Of a stretch of 64,000 nucleotides of DNA, positions 1 through 11,683 are shown in pieces. Positions within the stretch are counted from its first letter, which is position 1. Every line of letters begins with the position of its first letter. Under the pieces are notes generated by a model, which worked only from the letters and a program-made list of their open reading frames with translations, searched no databases and had not been told where the DNA came from. Source of the stretch: Pseudo-nitzschia pungens. Its lineage: Eukaryota > Bacillariophyta > Bacillariophyceae > Bacillariales > Bacillariaceae. The stretch spans positions 496,001-560,000 of the forward strand of contig CM074766.1 in NCBI GenBank assembly GCA_037355855.1, in the 5' to 3' direction. Made by a program: the position numbers and the translations under genes.

Positions 1-1
1 C

Positions 2-223
2 GAAGTTGTGACTGGTAATGAGGAAACGGATGGAAGTCAAGATCATTTCTGTGTTGTGGAAGATTACCCATGCGGCCCGAACGGTGACAAGGTATATGTC
101 TGTCATTATTCGGCACGCGATGGATACAAGACTTTCTGCGTGCCCGAACCCGATTCCGATGCTCTTCGCTTCTATCCGAAGGATTATTGCGGCCCATGTG
201 TCGGTGGATATTCTTCGTCCTGA
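2..223 (+). CDS. C-terminal end of a Cys-rich secreted-type protein (5' partial)
   Basis: The frame is open from the window edge to a TGA at 221-223, so only about 73 C-terminal residues are visible. The fragment carries eight cysteines, in the order CVVEDYPCGPNGDKVYVCH, then FCVPEP, then DYCGPC. A CGPNGDKV-x2-CH motif like this is seen near the ends of extracellular, disulfide-rich proteins of bacteria and algae; I infer a secreted or cell-surface protein but cannot name it. The GTG at position 8 is not a start: the frame continues upstream. The stop is followed by AT-rich DNA. Function unknown; the rest of the gene lies outside the window. Confidence 0.6.
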   Translation, partial: EVVTGNEETDGSQDHFCVVEDYPCGPNGDKVYVCHYSARDGYKTFCVPEPDSDALRFYPKDYCGPCVGGYSSS

Positions 224-787
224 AGAAACGAAAATAAAAACCAAATGTCTTAAGAGAATTCTCTACGTGTAACTGTGGGTGTAACATGAAATAATTACGT
301 ATATAATACAGTATATGTATAATATTATTTAATATTATTTAAAATAACAATATTCGTAACAGATGAGTAAGCAGAGTATTGCAAGTTGCGCTGTATCTTG
401 TCACATCGGATCCCTTCTGAAGCTTCGCGCGAGTCGTATTCAATCAATTGCATTGCTAGGGTGTGTAAATCCATAGGTTGCAGCTGCGGATCTAGAACAC
501 TCCAAGGAAGTATGTCCAATGGAGGAAGTCGTTCGTACCATCATGTGATGGAATCATCACGCTTCCTGTCTGCACGGCACACGAAAGTGTTCTTTTCTGC
601 AGCTAATCATTCGAAATACAGAGTGAATATCACCCAAAAACTACTTGGCGGTGCTACAGTAAAAACAACTGCAAGAGTTCACAGTACTCATTGATCGCTT
701 GTTATGCTTGCTAATGATACAAATACCCATCAAGTTTGTAATCCGCTTTTTCGGAGAGCATCTTCTTTCAAAAACTAACCTGTCCCT
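224..787. other. Intergenic, nothing recognised
   Basis: This is AT-rich DNA between two converging genes (3' end of the left gene, 3' end of the subtilase). It contains an ATTATTTAA-type direct repeat near 320-345 and probably holds both 3' UTRs. I see no credible coding region or RNA gene. Confidence 0.5.
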
Positions 788-3700
788 CTATCGTTTATAC
801 TCATCCATAAATTCTTCGAATTCTTTATCAACACTTTCTTCGCTCTCAGAATCATTATCGCTGCTCGAATCATCGCTGCTCGAATCATCGCTTTTTTCCT
901 TGTGGCTGGATTCATCTTTTTCGTCGTTACTGTCGTCATCAGATTCCCAGTCTTCATCACTATTGGAGTCAACAGAATCGGTCACCGCACGGCTTTTGGG
1001 TTCCAGTGGTATTAGTTTTCCACCTTCCTCGTCGTCATCCGTGAACTCGTCCTCGCTTTCATCACTTTCGCTGCTATCATCATTCTCTTCTTGTTTTCTC
1101 TTCCTATACCATATGTAGAATGGAACGCATGTACAGCATGGAATAAACATCAACAACAAAAAGAGGAGCCACAATTTATTCCATCCCTCATGCTCAATAA
1201 TGCCGCCTTCCGCAAGGATCATATCTTTTTCATCACCTATCACACTGACAACGATGTCGAATCGGTAGCAGTTGGCTCCGACACATCCATCTACAGTCAT
1301 TAGATCTTCCCCAACAAACTTTGGTGGAGGTGTGTATATAATGCGGGATCCCACCAGTCTCGCTGTGCCGCGAGGACGAAAGACAATTGTAAGTGAACGA
1401 TAATCCGTTCCGATTTCGATTTCATAATCAACGACAGTCCAACGGTATAAATCCGTCCCGTGTTTGATTGGAGTCGCCGTAGGCGCCGACGTTCCGAATT
1501 TCTCAAGATTTTCATCGATGACGTACAAATCGAAGTCGCCCACCCCTTCCTGCCCATGGACAAATAGGAAGTAATCCTTCTGGATTTCCGTCATGAAACG
1601 AAAGTTGCTATTAGAGGTCGATGTTTGCAGCTGGCGTTGTTTCGAACCGGACAACGAGCAATAGTTGTCAAAGAATGTGGCTCCTGTGATGCATTGAAGA
1701 TTATCACAGTCTCCCGCAAAGACAGATACTGATACATCAAAGTCTTCGACATCTTTATCACAAGCTGATATTGTAAAGGGTTGTCCCGTCCCCTTGAATG
1801 TATACCACAGCCCAGGATTTGTGATCTCTACGCCGCATGATGATTCTTGAATTGCAGCATGCGTTGAATCTTGCGTCGATCCTTGAATGCGGCTTCCGTC
1901 GGTTTTTATGGAACGAGCTTGAGAACAAAATTCGTTGCTCTCGATGACATCAAATTGATTCTGAGTCAATGAGAAGTTGCCCATGTTGTCCGAGGATCCT
2001 GTTCCGTGGACATAAATGTAATATGTCGTTTTGGCTTCAGAAAGGAAGGCTGCAGTAACTCCGCGACGGTCACAGTTTGGATCTCTTGCTTTTGTACCTG
2101 TTATACATTCCAAATCGTTACATGATCCTTTGAAGATACTGATAGCCGTATTATAGTTGTTATCTTCACAGGTGCTGAACTCCATTCCCTTCCCAGTACC
2201 TTCGACTGTGTACCAAACACCCGGAGTATCTAAAGGAACCCCACAAACGTCACCATGACTGAAGTCAATAGTTGCTTGTAATGTGGTGCCGAGAGTGCTA
2301 ACATTATCGAGGGAAAGACCTAAGGCCTCATTACACTCGTTTCCAGGAGACGGTGTGATTTCCGTTAGTGTCAAACCGAAAGATCCAGAAACGCTACCAT
2401 TCGTTTCTTGACCTGCTACAAGAATGTAATAAATCACATCTTTTTGCGTTTTGAAATTCACTGTAGCCGCTTTCATGGCTGCTTTCGCTGTAATTTCTGG
2501 ATCAGAACAAAGAGACTGGTCTGCCTCTACTTGATCGATACAGGTAAGGCTCCCGCATACGCCGGAAAATATCATGATCCAAGTTTTATGGTCTGTATTG
2601 CTAGAGCATGTGGATGCTTGAAATACGCCACCCGTGCCAACGACGCGATACCAAGCACCAGCCCTTCCTATACCACACGACGACTCGTTGATAGAATTCA
2701 TGTCTGGTTTTGCACCCTCGGTCGACCCCATAATTTCACCACCCAATCCAACTTCGATCGCTGTACCACACTGATCATTCGGCAGTCTATCGTGGTATGA
2801 AATTTCCATGCTATAAGACCCTGCATCGAATTTTTTCGCCTGGATATTATCTGCAGCATGTACAAAGACATGAAATTCTTCTTCATTGTGAGTTGTCCAA
2901 TAAACTCGTTGACCGTATTGCTCTCTGCCACAGGGGAGCACATCGATGTTCACGCAGTCTAATGATTCACAGTCACCTCTGAAAACACTGATGGCATTGT
3001 AGAAGTTCGTTTTCGAACTACAAGTGTTTGCCTCGTACACGAGGATCCCGTCGTTACTTGGTTTGCCTTTTGAAACTGTGTACCATGTGCCTGTCTTTTT
3101 GGTTTCCTCGCAGGTTTCATGTAGAGAGACAGAGTTACCGCCCACAGTAGTACCCTCCACAGTATTTTCAGACGAAACCGAAGTGGAGAGTACACATGCA
3201 TTGTTGGCAGGGATCTCTTCTTCAGTAAAGTCAAGCTTGAAACCAGGACCGTCTTTTGGCTCCAATTGTCTGCGAGTTGACGACGCAAATTCAACTCCGA
3301 CCGGCAATCCAGATACCAAAACATTGTATGTCTGTCCTAATTCAGCAACCCATGATGACGTAAATCCATTATCGCAGTCTGCCACCTGTCTTGATTGGTT
3401 TTCGACGCAAGTCATGTTGGAGCATTCCCCGGTGAAAACACTGATGGATACGCTGCTGGAAGGATCTAGTGGACAAGCTCTGAGAGTGTAAACGGTTCCG
3501 TTACCTTCGACTTCATACCAACCGGCCACAGTTTCGAGTCCTGTGAGACACGACTCATCGACTTCCAGCACAGTGGAAGTACTGATGATGCCCGAATTCA
3601 TCGAATTTGATTCAAGCTTTATCCCATTCTCACAGGAGAGATTCTTCTCGGACGCCAATTCCTCGTCTTCGACTTCCAATATTCCTCCAGGCGACCCGAT

Positions 3701-5637
3701 GGGCAACAACACGGGCTGACCCACTGGTTGGGATGAAAAAGGTTCACCAGGAGGCACTACCACAGGTTGAGCAACAGGTTGAGCAACAGGTTGTAATACG
3801 GGCTGAAGTACGGGCTGACCGACTGGCTGACCGATTGGCGCTTGAACTGTTGGTTGGGCAATAGGTGGCATTACGGGTTGACCTGGTGGGGGACTGCTCT
3901 CTTCGATGCTTGATATATCTGGGAATGTCGCGTCTTTCAAAGGAGGATTATAGGGTGCGTTGCAAGTACCGTCGCAATCGAATGACTTGCAACCTCCAAT
4001 AATTTCTTTTTGACAGCTGTAGGAAACTCCAGATTGGCTGCCGGTCGGACACACAAAACATTCGCAATCTAGATCCGTTTCGATGACGTCGCAGTTTTCG
4101 TCATACAAGCCAGCTTCACAGGTACAAAGCCCTCTTTGAGAGGCCTCGATAGCACTAATACCCTTGCCAATGACAACATCTGAGGGGCACACAATGTTTG
4201 AATCGATGGTTATCATCTCTGATCCGGAGCTAATCTGGGATCCAATTGGACAAACAGTATTCCCGTCCGCGGTCGCGGCACAACCATCCAATGTCGCCTC
4301 TGGATTGAGACAATATTCGCTCTGAGTTCTAACATCCGATTCTTGTTCGTCCTGAATATCACCGCCACTGCCTATACCAAATCCTTCTTGTCCCGACGCT
4401 GACCGTCCGTAGACAATCAATGTCCACTGACGGAACACGTTAGCTTCGGGGGTTTCGTTTTCGTTCGCCAATAAATCTCGAATCGTCACCTTCCAATCTC
4501 CGGTGGGGTTTTCGCCCCAATTCCGGACCGTCATTAATTTCCATCGCTGGTCGCCCTCCAGCTGGGTGTCTTCCGGACGTTTTCCGGGACTCAATAAGGA
4601 CTTTGTCCCAGAAGGACTTTCGAGCTCGATTTGCAAATCCCCACGGTTGTAATGGGACAAATCCAAGAGAACAACAGTCGATTCCACAACGAAATCGGTG
4701 GGATAACCATCCTGCTCGGGGTCGAGCACAATGGTTGACACGTACGGCTCCTCGCTGTCTTGAGACAACACGGCGCTCTCATCTTTGGAAATCCCAACCG
4801 CTTGCAATTCCTCCGAATACAAGGTCCAATTCATGGCGGCCTCCACTGCGGCTTTCGCGTCAACCACCCCGAATCCGTACCAGTTGGAATGCCAAAAACC
4901 TGCGGCATTAACAATGTCGGTGGTGTCCAGGTCATCGTTTTCGACCCTTTGGGAGGTTTGAGCAAAGATTCCCTGAACGTCTCTCCACGAGAGATTTGAA
5001 TTGGCCTCCAGAATCAGGGCCACAACGCCGGTAACGACTGGGCACGCAAAGGAGGTCCCCTGTCCCGAGTCGACACATTTATCGGTGCCCAGCCCGGCGG
5101 TCATGAGCTTGCCAAAATCTTCCCCGTCACCTCCGGGAGCGGTCACCATAAGCGCAGCTCCCGGGGTGGAGTAATCGGAATGCAAGCCGTCCTTACCGAC
5201 GGCACCGACCGTGATGGTGTACCGTGAGTTGGACCATCCGCTAAAGTTGATGTTGTCTCCCTCGGCAAAGGCGTTTCCGGAGGCAAAGGTAAAAATAATG
5301 CCCTTTCCGTCGCGACCGTTTCGTATCCCCATCTCGATTGCATCGATGGCCTCCTTTGGCAGCCTATCAAAGTTGCAGTCGCCTCCGATGACGATCTCGG
5401 GAAAATCAGAACATGCCTCCGGGTCAAGTTTGTAGAAGTCTTTGCAATGACGGGCAATGACATTTTCGCAGGCAGCCGAAAGGGCCTGATCAACGACGAA
5501 TTCACCCTCGCATCTCATGCAAGGATAATACTTGGATTCCGAGTATTGAAAGGGACACCCCTCCTCGAAACTTGGAGGCGCGTATCCGGTCAAACCCTCT
5601 GTCTCGCACGCGCTGGGTTGGCAAAATGTTGGCGAAG

Positions 5638-5676
<39 letters not shown>

Positions 5677-7297
5677 ATTTACATTTACATTTTCATTTAC
5701 ATTTATTTACACGAGCAATCAAGCACGAGGAATGAGATCACAAAACGAAACATCTCATCGAAATGCGTAGGCTACATATATATAATTGTATCGGCACAGC
5801 ACACCACTTACGGCAACCCAACCGAATTCTGCGAAATGTCAAAGCTATCCAGCTTGTAGGCCAAGGCACTGTATGGAACATTTTCCGCAAAAAAGTTGCA
5901 GGAACTGAATTTGGCTGTGGCGCCGTTTGTTTGGTTTGGTTTGGTTTGATTTTTTTTAAAAAAAAATTGTTGTGAGAGCAAACAATACACGAAACAAAGA
6001 CGGAGTGAGGAAATGAGAGAACTTTTCGGGGTACGAGTCCGCTCCAGCACAACAAATGGGAATCAGCCGTGTCCCAATCGGTTGCGGTCGATGCGCTCCA
6101 CTCGTCCGCGCTCCGTGCTACTCACCCTGGTGGGCGATTCCCACCGCACACAGGTCGTTGTCGGCGTTCCCCAGAAGGATGCCCGCGACGGAGGTACCGT
6201 GTCCGTCCTCACCCTGGTCCATGGTGTTGGGCAGGTACCTTCCGCAGGAATTCTCCTGGTCGTCAAAGCGCCCCTCGAATTCCTTGTTGGAGACATAGAC
6301 GCCGTCGTCGTTGATGCGCACGGTGATGCCCTTGCCCGTCAGTCCGTAGGTTTCCCACACGTCGATCACGTTGATGGCTTCGTACATCCATTTGCTCCCG
6401 GACCACAGCGGATCCTTGTAGACGGCGTCCTCGGGAATGCAGGTTTCCCGGGTGTCTCCCAGCACCGAGCTCAGGTAGTCCTCCGGTTTGGTGCAGGCCA
6501 GAACCTTGTTCTTGCTGGTGTAACGGTTGGAATTTTCGCAGGTAGCGTCCCCGGGACAGTAATAACACCCCTTGGCATTGAGGCAGCCGTAGCAGTCGGC
6601 GTCGAATTGTCGGCCTGAATATTTTGATTTGTGTATTGTAAATGTGATGGTTGGCACCGTCAAGTGACGATATCAAATCAAATCAAATCAAATCAAATCA
6701 AATCAATAATAATAATAATGACAACGATAATGACAACGATAATGGAATCGAAACAAAAAAGTTGCAATCAAGGAAATCGATCGGATCCATGAACCACGAG
6801 AAAGCGATGAAATGTGAGTGCCACTGGAACATTGTCAACTCTCCAAAGATACGCACCTGCTTCGCGAGACGTTTAGAAGCACGGATTCCTTCCTCCCGGC
6901 ATCTTTTCCGGAGCGACCGCTCCTTTTTCGCGGCTTGCTTCGTTTTGTTCGTCGACTGCTATTGCTGTTGCTGTTGCTATAGCTGTTGCGGAACCATTCA
7001 TTCATTCATTCACTCATCCATTCACTGATTCATTCGTAAAGTCCTACATGCGCACTTACACATAATGTTGCAGTCGATGCAATCCTGTGCGAAACAAGCA
7101 TCCCCGCCGGATCCCCCGAACCTCGGATCGTCGCAGATCCCGTCCCCGATCGTTTGGCACTTGTTTGAGTCGAGGTAATCATTTGTCGGGTCGCAGGTGT
7201 AATCGATATCTGGATTGGCGGCGGCCACGTTCCGGGCGCTCATCCACATCGACACCGACAGCACCGCAAAGAGCAGCGAGGTAGCCGACATCGACAT
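788..7297 (-). CDS. Kexin/furin-like subtilase, type I membrane protein, four exons
   Basis: My exon model is 7297-7060, 6614-6126, 5914-5812 and 5612-788; all junctions are GT...AG and the phases give 1,884 aa. The start at 7297 puts a signal peptide (hydrophobic SATSLLFAVLSVSMW) at the N-terminus; an ATG at 7357 is the alternative. Next come a Cys-rich PSI-like segment (CYGCLNAKGCYYC) and an S8 protease domain with Asp (RINDDGV) and His (DGHGTSVAG) in exon 2, the DISQNSVG segment in exon 3, and the oxyanion Asn (TFASGN) and Ser (GTSFACP) in exon 4. A P domain ending near FRQWTLIVYG follows, then Cys-rich and QPV-rich spacers and about five repeats with WY...G, TC and VF.G.C motifs. A transmembrane span (LWLLFLLLMFIPCCTC) and an acidic Ser/Asp/Glu cytoplasmic tail close the protein. 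Family members cleave secretory precursors after basic residues; the substrate here is unknown. Confidence 0.88.
5645..5672. repeat. (GT)n microsatellite in subtilase intron 3
   Basis: Fourteen uninterrupted GT units lie inside the 5613-5811 intron of the subtilase, followed by a TTTACATT-type imperfect repeat. This is a plain simple-sequence repeat. Confidence 0.95.
6672..6719. repeat. (ATCAA)n and (AAT)n repeats in subtilase intron 1
   Basis: Seven ATCAA units run into four AAT units, followed by two GACAACGATAAT copies. All lie within intron 1 (6615-7059) of the subtilase. The same intron also ends with an ATTC-rich stretch near 6995-7036. Confidence 0.9.
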
Positions 7298-9013
7298 CGT
7301 CAGCAACCCGGGATACCGTTGCGTGGAGTGTCGCGTCGCTGTATCGATTCGGAGCATCCGGTCAGGTTCGTTATTTGCGGGTTTCGCAGCGTGCGGTTGC
7401 TCGAGCCCCGGTGGATGGATGGATGGATGTATGGGATGGATCGTCTTGGTTTCGTTTCGTTGCTTTTCGGCGGCGAATGATCTCTCGGCTATCGTTTGCG
7501 TGGATTGTTATTCGTTTTCTTTTTTTTCTTCTTCTGTTTGTGATTCACCTGGATTCGGTTGGAGTGGTGTGGTGTGGTGTGGTGTGGATCAGACCTGTAA
7601 CTAGATTCGACTCAATTGGAGTGGATTGGATTCAAGTTCGGTTCGGTGAGTACAAGTGCTTACACGTTTCGTGCGATGGCTCCATTCACAGTAAGAATTA
7701 CCGCACGGTAGGGAAACATGGATGATGAGGATGGAACTCCTCTCAATCAAAATCAATCAAAAGTTTTTGGTTAGCATAGCATTCAACGTCCGATTTCAGT
7801 ACCGTTTCTTTTTGTTCGAGACTGTTTTCCTCTTGATACCGGTACAAGGTTTTACTCGTAATCTTACCGCACTAAACGGCACATGTGCCAGTGGTCTCTT
7901 TGTAGTCGTAAACCTTACTTGTAGCGACCAGTCTCCAGGTTCTCCAATGGGAGCATTCATAGTTTCCGCACTAACAACGATGTCCCATTCCATCTCCCTA
8001 CGGAGGAATGAGTAGAATGACCCACGACTCGTCTTCTCACTGGGTATGTTGGTAACGCGCACCCTGGTACTTACGGCACCAGTAGTACAAAGGAATCCAA
8101 CACATCTTGCCTCGACAAAAAAGCATGTGAAACGAAGCATAAGTCATCCAAAATGAATCCCGATCCAAAAGTCATCAGTGGGTCATGGTCATTACGTAAT
8201 ACGAAGTACTCGTAGTTCGAAGGGGCGTTTACGGCGTTGGAATTTGGAATGGTCCAATCATTGTCCATGACTGAAAACAAGTTTTCAAAATATCAAAAAC
8301 AATAATACCGGTACTACAAGTACGTACTTATGGCGGCAGTAGTAATAATCGATCTGTCAGACTACGAGAACCGATACCTCGGTAGTAAGGTTTGCTGTTG
8401 TTGTGGAGGTAAGATCTTCCGTAAGTTTTACCGTATGTTTCCAGAAATCATACTTCTTTCGAGGTGAGAAGAATTACTGGTCTACTTTTGTGCGTGATGT
8501 TCGCTTCTTGTCGCCGACGCGAATGCTGGTCGTACTACTAGCTGAGAGGGCATCAGGAGTCTGCTACATGAGATGAAATAACGCAACAGCAGATATAGTA
8601 CAGCGGAGCACGATTGACATACTACTAAAGTTTACAGCAGCTGTTCTTGCTTGTCCTGCTGGGGGTGGGTGAAGCATCGTCGCCCGGGTTCTCGTCGTAT
8701 GGTACACAATGAATCCACTAAACTCAATATTTATTATGATTATTAGGGCACTTGCAGTGCACTCATTATCATTATCTCTAATTATCATTTTTTTGTAGAT
8801 CCCGTAGTACTCGGGGCCTTCTTGATAGTCACTGGTGGGAGAGCCGAGACCGGTAAGTGGCAAAACTCCACGATTCGAATCACGCTCAAACCCAGTTCGC
8901 TGCAACAAGAAGGCATCTAATTCTTTCGGAGGTGCATCGACACTTCAATCGCCAACAGTTCCTCCAATCTACTACGGTACGAATCCATTCGGGTCCGAAA
9001 GACGACACTCAAA
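7298..9013. other. Intergenic region, 1.7 kb
   Basis: This region holds the 5' flank of the subtilase, including a GGATGGATGGAT run near 7415-7440, a GGTGT run near 7566-7588 and TTTTCTTCTT pyrimidine tracts. Beyond that is the 3' flank of the small membrane-protein gene. No frame shows sustained coding character, and TACCGGTA-like words typical of intergenic DNA in this window recur (for example 7838 and 8309). Confidence 0.5.
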
Positions 9014-9379
9014 TTAGCATTGCATGTTGATGATGCTAATCTCCCACGCGCAGTTGGGGGCGACGGCGGAGCAACTGTCGTAGTTGCCGCCGCCATTGTT
9101 CCAAATTTCAGCGACGCAATCACCGGCGTCCTTCCCGCCCTTGCTGTAGATCGTGGAGAACCATTTCCAGCAAGATTCGGCCTTAGTCCAACCGGCGTGG
9201 GAGTTCATGACGGAGGCAGCACTCGAGGCAGAGTTGTAGGCATGACCTGCCATGAAGGAAGTGACGGCCAGGCAAAGAATCATGATGGCAGCCAATCCAT
9301 AGGACTGCTTCTTCGAGATCTTGGGGGCGACGTCTCCTCCAAGGACCATGGGGATAGTTTCTTCGGTTTGGTAAGACAT
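9014..9379 (-). CDS. Small single-span membrane protein, Cys-containing lumenal or extracellular domain
   Basis: The 121-aa product starts at the ATG at 9379-9377. I prefer this to the upstream in-frame starts because the longer reading adds low-quality sequence from AT repeats. It has a short Thr/Glu-rich cytosolic N-terminus ending in KISKKQS, one membrane span at about residues 27-46 (YGLAAIMILCLAVTSFMAGH), and a roughly 75-residue C-terminal part with five cysteines and several Trp/Gly residues (ESCWKWFST, GGGNYDSC, PNCAWE). This suggests a signal anchor with a disulfide-bonded domain. No family is recognised. The gene is isolated, with non-coding DNA on both sides. Confidence 0.7.
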   Translation of the reverse strand: MSYQTEETIPMVLGGDVAPKISKKQSYGLAAIMILCLAVTSFMAGHAYNSASSAASVMNSHAGWTKAESCWKWFSTIYSKGGKDAGDCVAEIWNNGGGNYDSCSAVAPNCAWEISIINMQC

Positions 9380-10126
9380 GATGAAAAAGTTGGATTTTTT
9401 GCTTGATTCGATTCTACCTTGGAGATTTTCCAAATTGTGAGAATTACCGGTAGGAAAGAGACCGCGTAGTATTTTAATATTATTTCTCTTCTTTGAACAA
9501 ATACAAATGCGAGATATGGTAAGTCTTACCGGTAGTACGAAGAAGCAATGCTGGCTTGAAGAAGAAATCCCCATGCATATGTATATTGAAACATATATAT
9601 TGAAACATATATGCATTCTCTTGTCCTGGTGTTCTCGTATTTAGATATGTGGATACTTTCGGAATTTCGGTGTCAGAGAAAATCTTCTTCTTCCTTCTTT
9701 ACGTCGGAATATCGAGCCACCACATGGGGTTCTTTTCTGAACTTCTCATTACGTTTGCTTCGCTGAACAGGTTGTTGTTTATGAGGCATAATATTATTTC
9801 AAGAACTCGCCACACTTCCTAGTTGAAAAGATTGAGTTCTGCTTTTGTCCGTGATGCTCCGTGTACGTGCAATCGCGGGGCAACAGCTGTTGAGAGGATA
9901 AATCCGGCGTTCGCAATCTTCTTCCATCGACCAGACCAGTCGCGCTTGTGAGGATGAATCCCGAGTAGCTAGTGAATAACTACCTCACTCTTGTACGTCG
10001 TAACCTTACCGTAACCTTACGGTAAGGTTTTTTTGCTCTGTCGACGTCGTGATACTATCAAACATAATCAGCACCGAGTCCAACGCCCATTGCTGCTTGA
10101 CCTCGCCGTAATATTACTTTTTCACC
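9380..10126. other. Intergenic, shared 5' flank of two divergent genes
   Basis: The genes at 9014-9379 (minus) and 10127-10744 (plus) diverge from this 747-base stretch, so both promoters should lie here. It includes an AT-rich near-palindrome at about 9572-9616 (ATGCATATGT ... ACATATATGCAT with GAAACATAT repeats). At 10002-10030 there is a cluster of ACCTTACCGTAA / TTACGGTAAGGT words. Confidence 0.5.
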
Positions 10127-10744
10127 ATGCACACCAGATCCGCCGCACTCGGCGCACTGATCGCGTGCGGAATCCAGGTGTGGTTGGCACGAGCGTTCGC
10201 ACCCCCCGGTTTTCGGAGCACGCCGCGCTGCGTACCCTCTCCCTGCAACCCTTTCCCGGAGAACCGGGGAGTTTCTGCGCTGGGAGCTCTATCTGAATAC
10301 TTTGAGAACGACGTGGTGTCGGCTTTACTCGACCCCGACGAGTCGTCGTCGTCGTCGTCGTCGTCGTCATCCTCGTCGTCCACCGAAACCGAAAATCCCG
10401 CTTCCGCTTCCTCCCCCCGCCTCTACGTTGTCACCCAATACGGCGGCATCGCACCCCTGTGTATCTTCGCCGACGACAATCCCACCGATCTGCACCTGGA
10501 TCCGCGCGGAGGCGACGAGATCGACGCCGACGATTCGGCAGTGGTCAAGTGCTACGGCGAGGGCTACTTCTCGCAACGGGTCGTTCCGTCCCTGGGCGGG
10601 GGACCCGGGTACGGGGCGGAGGCGAACCCCGTCTGGAGCATCGAGGAGGACGTCCTGGAGGAAATCGAAGCCGACGGTGTCTGTATCCCGACCCTCGACC
10701 TGGGCATTGCGCACGGAGAAAAGGCGCGGGGTGGGGCTTTGTGA
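10127..10744 (+). CDS. Probable plastid-targeted protein of unknown function
   Basis: The 205-aa product starts at an ATG in a good context (ttcaccATG). Residues 1-23 form a signal peptide ending at an ARAFAPP motif, close to the ASAFAP motif whose Phe directs import into the complex plastids of diatoms. An Arg/Pro-rich transit-peptide-like stretch follows, then a run of 13 Ser (TCG repeats), then a domain with RLYVVTQYGGIAPLCIF, acidic segments (DEIDADDSAVV, IEEDVLEEIEADG) and CIPTLDLGIAHG. I know no family for this domain. The region is GC-rich compared with its flanks, which supports coding. Location is inferred; function is not known. Confidence 0.72.
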   Translation: MHTRSAALGALIACGIQVWLARAFAPPGFRSTPRCVPSPCNPFPENRGVSALGALSEYFENDVVSALLDPDESSSSSSSSSSSSSTETENPASASSPRLYVVTQYGGIAPLCIFADDNPTDLHLDPRGGDEIDADDSAVVKCYGEGYFSQRVVPSLGGGPGYGAEANPVWSIEEDVLEEIEADGVCIPTLDLGIAHGEKARGGAL

Positions 10745-11481
10745 ACGAGGCGAGGCGAAATGAGCGGAGTGCAGAACAGAGCAGTTTTCAGAACAGTGGA
10801 GTGGAGTGTGCGTGCTGCGAATTTTCGTTCGATGCGATGCGATTCGATACCATTCCTTATGGGTAGCGCAACCGAGTGCAGCCATGATTTCCGCCGAGAT
10901 TTTTGCAAACAACGAAGGTGATTCATTCTGTGTTGTGCCGTTCAACGACGAGATACAACGGTAATTGCCCAAGCCCATCTGCTCGGTCTTCCAAAGAATG
11001 CTCCAGATTTGTTTTCGTCGTCCTACGGAAAGAGATGCAATGAAACGGAAACGAAGCGAGATCTGTCGAACGAAGTGCATATTATTTATTTTGCTCCTGC
11101 GATTGCTTTGCACGAGACAAATTCACCCAGTGACGAGCTACTGGTCATCCGTAAATCATGCCAGAGAACACATCATCGTGACGACTCGCAAATTTGATCT
11201 GACGAATGGCACACTACCGGTATTTGTGCTCAGTTCGTGAAATGACGAAAAATCTTTGCGAAAATATGATTGGAATCCAATTGAAAATAAGCAACAATGA
11301 AGAGATTTATTTGACATCTATTGCCGTAGAGCTCCTAGATTATTTGGTGGCCATGATTTGAATTCGAGCGATGCGACTTGACCAGATGTAATAGTAATTT
11401 GCTACCGCAACTTCACGTACGTATTCATCAGTCGAGACGAATAATATATGCCACTGTAATCTTCCAGTTCGTGAACCACCC

Positions 11482-11634
11482 CTATGCCTGGTCTGTTTTG
11501 ACGTTGGATAACATCGGGGACGGTTGGGGATTTCGGTCCAACAGACTGACCGCGAGGCCGTACTCCTTGCTCTTGCCGGTCGCATCGAGGAGCATGGCCC
11601 TGTCGCTGTCGTTGTCGTTGTCTGCCTTCAAACT
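11482..11634 (-). other. Coding-like patch, possible gene relic or terminal exon
   Basis: One minus-strand frame has codon use like the real genes here (many GAC, CTC, ACC, GTC) and ends at a TAG at 11484-11482. It reads about ADNDNDSDRAMLLDATGK, then YGLAVSLLDRNPQPS, then NVKTDQA. A CATTACAG just upstream (about 11635-11642 on the complement) could be a splice acceptor. No upstream exon was found, so it may be a relic. No family recognised. Confidence 0.22.
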
Positions 11635-11640
11635 CCTGTA

Positions 11641-11683
11641 ATGCCCGGGTCTGGGGATGACAATGCCCGGGTCTGGGGATGAC
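11641..11683. repeat. Tandem duplication of a 21-22 bp unit
   Basis: Two near-identical copies of ATGCCCGGGTCTGGGGATGAC lie head to tail (from 11641 and from 11663). Confidence 0.9.

Noticed and set aside
5599..6126. Single 527-base intron in the subtilase (acceptor at 5599-5601)
   Set aside because: Frames also join that way, but it would delete the DISQNSVG segment required by the S8 fold; two introns flanking exon 5914-5812 fit both frame and family.
7796..8140. 114-codon minus-strand frame
   Set aside because: No recognisable features; it lies in word-repeat intergenic DNA.
8840..8920. tRNA-like GATTCGAATC context
   Set aside because: Flanking bases do not pair as a T-arm and no acceptor or anticodon stem can be formed.
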